Source: Nostoc sp. PCC 7107
GTDB taxonomy: Bacteria; Cyanobacteriota; Cyanobacteriia; Cyanobacteriales; Nostocaceae
Assembly (NCBI RefSeq): GCF_000316625.1
Contig: NC_019676.1
Location: 4,172,501 to 4,236,500, forward strand
Length of the DNA stretch: 64,000 nucleotides
Reading direction: 5' to 3'
The position numbers and the translations under genes are program-made. Under the pieces are notes generated by a model. It was given only the letters and a program-made list of their open reading frames with translations. It had not been told where the DNA came from and searched no databases. Shown piece by piece: positions 59,761 to 64,000 of the stretch (positions are counted from its first letter, which is position 1; each line of letters begins with the position of its first letter).

Positions 59761-60903
59761 GTGATAAATACTTCTATTGAAAACATTCTTGAGCGTGCCT
59801 TGATGGGGTACAATTTATCTCCTCAAGAGGGCGTAGTGTTGTTAAATCAAACTGACCCAGAGGCGATCGCCGCGATTCGTAGCACCGCCGATCAACTCCG
59901 CTACAATCAGGTAGGCGACACTGTAACATATATCATCAACCGCAATATTAACTTTACTAACATTTGCGAACAGCATTGTAGTTTTTGTGCTTTCCGCCGA
60001 GATGATGGTGATGCGGGTGCTTATTGGTTAGATTGGGGGCAAATTTTAGAAAAGTCGCAAGATGCAGTTCGTCGGGGAGCGACGGAAATATGTATGCAGG
60101 GTGGATTAAACCCTCAAGCCCAGATTAACGGTAAATCTTTAGCTTATTACCTGAAATTAGTTGCAACTATTAAACAAGCATTTCCTCAAATTCATTTACA
60201 CGCCTTTTCTCCCCAAGAGGTGCAGTTTATCGCCAGACTTGATGGGTTAGATTATGCAACTGTGATTGCGGCTTTGCGCGATGCTGGTGTTGGTTCTATG
60301 CCAGGTACAGCCGCCGAGGTGTTAGATGATGAAGTGAGAAAAGTATTGTGTCCAGAGAAAATTGACACAGCTACTTGGTTAGAAATTGTCTCCACAGCCC
60401 ATAAATTAGGTTTACCCACCACTAGCACCATGCTATCGGGACATATCGAAACCCCAGAACAGCAAATTGGACATTTAGAAAAATTGCGATCGCTCCAACA
60501 AACTGCTATTAATCAAGGTTATCCAGCAAAAATTACCGAGTTTATTGTCTTACCCTTTGTCGGTCAAGAAGCGCCTAAATCCTTACGCCGTCGAGTGGGG
60601 CGCGATCAACCAATCTTAACTGATGCTCTGTTATTAGGGGCTGTAGCCCGGATTTACTTAGGGAATTGGATTCCTAATCATCAACCCAGTTGGGTAAAGT
60701 TGGGACTCGCTGGGGCGAAAGAAGCTTTAGTTTGGGGTTGCAATGATATTGGTGGCACTTTAATGGAAGAACACATCACCACAATGGCGGGTGCTGTGGG
60801 TGGAACTTGTATGGAAGTGGAAAGTTTGCAAGATGCGATCGCATCTTTAAAACGACCTTATCAACAACGCGATACTCTCTATCAAAAAGTGCTGAGTAGA
60901 TAA
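59761..60903 (+). CDS. cofH: FO synthase subunit 2, CofH
   Basis: 380 residues from a GTG start. Radical-SAM cluster motif CEQHCSFC (C69, C73, C76) in [20 protein letters not shown], followed by [22 protein letters not shown] and the C-terminal [20 protein letters not shown] with GGTLMEEHI. CofH joins 5-amino-6-ribitylaminouracil to tyrosine on the way to FO (8-HDF), the antenna chromophore of cyanobacterial photolyase and base of F420. The partner cofG is not in the window. Confidence 0.92.
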   Translation: MINTSIENILERALMGYNLSPQEGVVLLNQTDPEAIAAIRSTADQLRYNQVGDTVTYIINRNINFTNICEQHCSFCAFRRDDGDAGAYWLDWGQILEKSQDAVRRGATEICMQGGLNPQAQINGKSLAYYLKLVATIKQAFPQIHLHAFSPQEVQFIARLDGLDYATVIAALRDAGVGSMPGTAAEVLDDEVRKVLCPEKIDTATWLEIVSTAHKLGLPTTSTMLSGHIETPEQQIGHLEKLRSLQQTAINQGYPAKITEFIVLPFVGQEAPKSLRRRVGRDQPILTDALLLGAVARIYLGNWIPNHQPSWVKLGLAGAKEALVWGCNDIGGTLMEEHITTMAGAVGGTCMEVESLQDAIASLKRPYQQRDTLYQKVLSR

Positions 60904-60910
60904 TTATATT

Positions 60911-60938
60911 ACTTTTAACTTTTGACTTTTGACTTTCC
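60911..60938. repeat. ACTTTTGA tandem heptamers
   Basis: Three to four copies of TTTTGAC/TTTTAAC directly after cofH; same unit as 39465-39503. Confidence 0.7.
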
Positions 60939-61007
60939 TCATGATCCCCAAGATACCAATCCAAGATAGGATGGACGGTGATTTACGTGTAGTTTCAGAT
61001 AATGCTT

Positions 61008-61403
61008 ATGAAACGCTATTGGTCGCGTCTGCTTGCCTTAGTTTTGGTTTTAGCCATTGGTTTAATTGGCTGTTCTAGTCCTGATAGTTTATCGGGAGAC
61101 TATCGCCAAGACACCTTGACTGTAGTCAGTACCTTGAGAAAAGCCCTAGAAGTATCTGAAAGTTCACCAGATAGAGTAGAACTACAGGCAGATGCGCGTC
61201 AAAAAATCAACGATTTTTCTGCCCGCTATCAACGGGCTGGTGCGATTTCAGGTTTAAGTTCTTTTACAACCATGCGTACCGCCCTCAACTCTTTAGCGGG
61301 ACACTACAGTTCTTACCCAAACCGTCCAGTTCCCCAAAAGCTGAAAACCCGTTTAGAACAGGAGTTCCAGCAAGTAGAGTCTGCATTAAAGCGTGGTGCT
61401 TAA
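61008..61403 (+). CDS. psb27: Psb27, photosystem II assembly and repair lipoprotein
   Basis: 131 residues from the ATG at 61008 (another ATG two codons upstream). Lipoprotein signal MKRYWSRLLALVLVLAIGLI with lipobox LIGC, acylated C22. The mature four-helix bundle has DYRQDTLTVVSTLRKALE, INDFSARYQR and PNRPVPQKLKTRLEQEF. Psb27 binds the lumenal side of CP43 in PSII intermediates and keeps the manganese cluster from forming too early. With psb34 this is the second PSII assembly factor in the window. Terminator at 61426-61459. Confidence 0.93.
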   Translation: MKRYWSRLLALVLVLAIGLIGCSSPDSLSGDYRQDTLTVVSTLRKALEVSESSPDRVELQADARQKINDFSARYQRAGAISGLSSFTTMRTALNSLAGHYSSYPNRPVPQKLKTRLEQEFQQVESALKRGA

Positions 61404-61425
61404 CTATTTCGTTATATTTTTCAAA

Positions 61426-61473
61426 GTCAAGAGTCCAGAGTTATTACTTTGGACTCTTGATTTATTTATTTTT
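61426..61473 (+). terminator. terminator of psb27
   Basis: TCAAGAGTCCA (61426-61436) pairs with TGGACTCTTGA (61449-61459), followed by TTTATTTATTTTT. Confidence 0.85.
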
Positions 61474-61685
61474 ACCAAGTTATATCTGAGTTTAAAATTT
61501 TATGTTTGAGAAATACCTGTGAATTTTACAGCATTGCTGAATATAAAAACCTAAAAAAATCTAGCAACAGTCATGGGGTTTTGGCAGTCTTCCAAATTAG
61601 GCTTCCAAGCCCTTGTTTTTCGACTATAACAATTGATACACACTAATACTCAATTCCTGTGAATTTGTACATCTACCTTGCAGGT

Positions 61686-63185
61686 ATGCCTCACCGTCCC
61701 GCAAAACATTTCCCCACAAAATTATTATGGCAACGCTTGTTCGCTGTGATTTTTAGCAGTAGCCTGTTGATACCTAACTTGATCAGCCAACCAGCACAAG
61801 CGCAACTCAAACAAGATTGCCTGTTATCGACCACAGCAGCGCAAACAAAAGAAAAATTACGCTTGTTGGCACTAAAAGGCGATCGCGATGCCCAAAGCCG
61901 CTACCAGCAATTGGTACGCCAACACGCCAAGGAGTTACAAGAATGCCGCAGTCGGAATTGGCCGAAAATCCAAGCTGTTTGGTTGCGTCTATATCCCTGT
62001 GACATTCAACCAGGGTTAATTGACCAAATTATGGATCGCATGGTCAACCGTGGCTATAACCAAATTTATATAGAAACCTTTTATGATGGGCAGGTATTAC
62101 TTCCAGCAGCCGATAACCCCACAGCTTGGCCTTCTGTAGTGCGTACACCTGGAACAGAAAAGATAGATTTACTCTCCATCGCCATTCAAAAAGGGCGGGA
62201 AAGGGGATTAAAGGTTTATTCTTGGATGTTTACTACCAATTTTGGCTATACCTACGCCCAACGTGCCGATCGGGAAAGAGCGATCGCCCGGAATGGCAAG
62301 GGGCAAACTAGCTTATATGTTGTAGATAACAGTTCGCAAGTATTTATTGACCCCTACAACATGCAGGCCAAGCGCGATTACTTCCAGATGGTGCAGCAAG
62401 TACTACGTCGTCGCCCAGATGGTTTGCTATTTGATTATGTGCGTTATCCCAGACAAGCCGGTACTGATTCAATTGCGACCAAAGTCACTGATTTATGGCT
62501 ATTTACCCCAGCCACCCAAGAAGCTTTATTTCGTCGGGCGTTGAATTCTAAAGGGTTGGATTTAATTCGACGCTTTCTCACTAAGGGATACGTCACCGTA
62601 GCAGATATTGATCAAGTCGATAAACTTTATCCCCAAGAAGGTGAACCGATGTGGCAAGGTAGGACTCCGCCATCACAGCAAAAGTCACTTTTACCAGCCG
62701 CCGACAGACAACCAACTTTGCAAGTTGAACTCTGGCAATTGATGGTTGCCCACGCTATGCAAGGCATCTTAGATTTTGTTGCTTTAGCCAGTTATCCAGC
62801 ACAGCAAGTAGGCATTCCAGCAGGAGTGGTGTTTTTCCCAGATGGCAATCAAATGGTGGGACAAGGTTATGATTCCCGCTTGCAACCTTGGGATAGATTT
62901 CCTAGTAACTTGCAGTGGCACGCTATGGCCTATGCAGTTTGTAGTGATGTTAGTTGTATTGCCGACCAAGTGCAACGGGTGATCAGTGTTGCTAAACCAG
63001 GAACAAAAATTATTCCCGCCTTAGCCGGGGCTTGGGGACAATCAACCACCACTCGCCCATCACTAGAAGCCCAAATGCAAGCATTACGCAAATTTGCGCC
63101 CCAACTAGCGGGAGTGAGTCATTTTGCGTATTCTTGGCAGTATCCTGAAAATGATCGCGATCGCAAATTCTGCCGCCTGCGTTAA
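61686..63185 (+). CDS. secreted GHL10-like glycoside hydrolase family protein
   Basis: 499 residues from the ATG at 61686; a GTG at 61659 would add nine. Signal peptide of about 38 residues ending QPAQAQ. A short helical segment with cysteines precedes the TIM-barrel-like part: IQAVWLRLYPCDIQPGLIDQ, GYNQIYIETFYDGQVLLP, RGLKVYSWMFTTNFGYTYAQ, RRPDGLLFDYVRYPRQAG, and VSHFAYSWQYPENDR. The words WxxxxN and FDYVRYP are typical of the GHL10 (PF02638) family of putative glycosyl hydrolases. Periplasmic; substrate unknown, possibly peptidoglycan or exopolysaccharide. Confidence 0.8.
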   Translation: MPHRPAKHFPTKLLWQRLFAVIFSSSLLIPNLISQPAQAQLKQDCLLSTTAAQTKEKLRLLALKGDRDAQSRYQQLVRQHAKELQECRSRNWPKIQAVWLRLYPCDIQPGLIDQIMDRMVNRGYNQIYIETFYDGQVLLPAADNPTAWPSVVRTPGTEKIDLLSIAIQKGRERGLKVYSWMFTTNFGYTYAQRADRERAIARNGKGQTSLYVVDNSSQVFIDPYNMQAKRDYFQMVQQVLRRRPDGLLFDYVRYPRQAGTDSIATKVTDLWLFTPATQEALFRRALNSKGLDLIRRFLTKGYVTVADIDQVDKLYPQEGEPMWQGRTPPSQQKSLLPAADRQPTLQVELWQLMVAHAMQGILDFVALASYPAQQVGIPAGVVFFPDGNQMVGQGYDSRLQPWDRFPSNLQWHAMAYAVCSDVSCIADQVQRVISVAKPGTKIIPALAGAWGQSTTTRPSLEAQMQALRKFAPQLAGVSHFAYSWQYPENDRDRKFCRLR

Positions 63186-63200
63186 TCGGTTAATCGTTTT

Positions 63201-64000
63201 CTATCTTTGCCAGTCGTCTAATTGGGTAGCGAGGAAATAACGCACATGATCAACAAATGCTAGTCCTTGTTGTCTGGTTCCGTGTCCCATACCCGGAACC
63301 ACATAATAAGCACCATCGGGGAACTTTTGAGCGCAAGCACGAGTATCTTTAATACTCACAATCGGATCGTTAGCCCCAACCAAAAAGCGCACCCGTCGGG
63401 GAAACTTAACTTGTTCGACATAGTTCATCGGGTTGCATTCCCAAGCAGATTCATCTTGGTATTTGAGATGTTTGGCTAACTGTAAAAGCTTGATCACCGG
63501 TTGCAAATCAGGCTGTACTTTTTTTAACAATGCTTCTGCTAATCCACCTAAAGGAGAAGCTGCTAAATCTGGCAAGAATCCATAGCCCCAACTTTTAGCA
63601 AATGACTGAAGATCAGCATGACCAATAGTTCCCAATAGTCTATCTCCCACACCATTGGCTGTAAAGGCGTAAGCAGATAGCAGAACTCCCATACTAACTC
63701 CGAATAGTGCCAGCTTTGTCTGACTTAGATGATAGCGATCGCCGCAAAAGTCTCCTATTCTCGCAATATCTTGAGCCGTACTCCGAAATATACGTAAAAA
63801 TAGTGCCGTATCAAAGTCAATACCACTGTCAATTAATGGTTTAATTTCGTTCTGAACTACAGATGTAAATGTCCGTACTAAGCTACGTTCGCCGGCAAAA
63901 GGCGTATCGAATAAAGCTACAGCTATACCCATTTGCGTCAATGTTGGCACAATAAAAGCATTCCAGCCGAATGGCGCACACATTCCTTGCAAAGCAATTA
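63201..64000 (-). CDS. alpha/beta hydrolase, 5' end outside the window
   Basis: At least 266 residues; the frame stays open to base 64000 and reads IALQGMCAPFGWNAF there, so the true start lies beyond. Nucleophile elbow LFGVSMGVLLSAY, acid in RFLVGANDPIVSIKD, and histidine in VVPGMGHGTRQQG complete the triad. Dienelactone-hydrolase/prolyl-oligopeptidase type cytosolic or membrane-linked esterase; substrate unknown. Convergent with the GHL10-like gene, 15 bp apart. Confidence 0.82.
   Translation of the reverse strand, partial: IALQGMCAPFGWNAFIVPTLTQMGIAVALFDTPFAGERSLVRTFTSVVQNEIKPLIDSGIDFDTALFLRIFRSTAQDIARIGDFCGDRYHLSQTKLALFGVSMGVLLSAYAFTANGVGDRLLGTIGHADLQSFAKSWGYGFLPDLAASPLGGLAEALLKKVQPDLQPVIKLLQLAKHLKYQDESAWECNPMNYVEQVKFPRRVRFLVGANDPIVSIKDTRACAQKFPDGAYYVVPGMGHGTRQQGLAFVDHVRYFLATQLDDWQR

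Overview
The window is chromosomal DNA from a filamentous, probably heterocyst-forming cyanobacterium (Nostoc/Anabaena relatives). The signs are: frequent HIP1 octamers (GCGATCGC); photosynthesis genes (psb34, psb27, ndhD, ndhF, sbtA/sbtB, an RbcR-type regulator); many short dispersed palindromes and heptamer-type repeats; and an adjacent pair of coiled-coil genes divergent from sphR, which from memory matches zicK/zacK beside sphR in Anabaena PCC 7120.

Layout. 0-4.3 kb: an OmpR-type response regulator, a NYN-domain protein, a 1.2 kb gene-free stretch with two orphan terminators, an SGNH hydrolase and the unlisted small PSII gene psb34. 4.5-7.7 kb: a membrane-domain/ATP-grasp/swivelling-His fusion overlapping a cupin. 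8.6-12 kb: a GC-rich sbtA-sbtB-Na+/H+ antiporter block for bicarbonate uptake, with a duplicated sbtB 3' end. 12-16 kb: an acetyltransferase, a Uma2 protein and ndhD. 16-21.6 kb: an accessory island (antitoxin-like gene, decayed toxin, nuclease-like/methylase fusion, specificity subunit, HTH controller, small genes) flanked by two inverted copies of a ~116 bp palindromic element and lying between ndhD and ndhF. 21.6-29.4 kb: ndhF, a thioredoxin, a small CxC protein, an NnrU/Z-ISO-like protein, rbcR, a Ser/Thr kinase and a PstS-like protein with a Pho box. 30-41 kb: a Crp-type regulator, DALR protein, HAD phosphatase, PEP-CTERM protein, recJ plus a RecB/Cas4-like nuclease, csaB, DUF2499/DUF3593 and hisA. 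41-44 kb: two tiny paralogous genes, each with a terminator, then the coiled-coil pair. 44-54 kb: a phosphate module sphR-sphS-phoU-phoX with a Pho box, a Crp-family gene and two tandem SLH porins. 54-64 kb: small zinc-binding, DUF3318 and HNH genes, two envelope glycosyltransferases, cofH, psb27, a GHL10-like secreted protein and an alpha/beta hydrolase cut by the window edge.

The genes form several working groups: inorganic carbon uptake (SbtA driven by a Na+ gradient, SbtB as its regulator, the antiporter as a likely Na+ exporter), NDH-1 cyclic electron flow, phosphate sensing and scavenging (SphS/SphR/PhoU, PhoX, PstS-like), PSII assembly (Psb34, Psb27) and trichome shape (ZicK/ZacK-like).

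The least explained items are the methylase fusion whose nuclease-like domain appears to lack the catalytic lysine, the two small PLNNGKP-motif proteins, the duplicated SbtB tail, two small-RNA candidates (about 32.27 kb and 2.34 kb), and several long perfect palindromes. No rRNA, tRNA or CRISPR array was recognised by eye.
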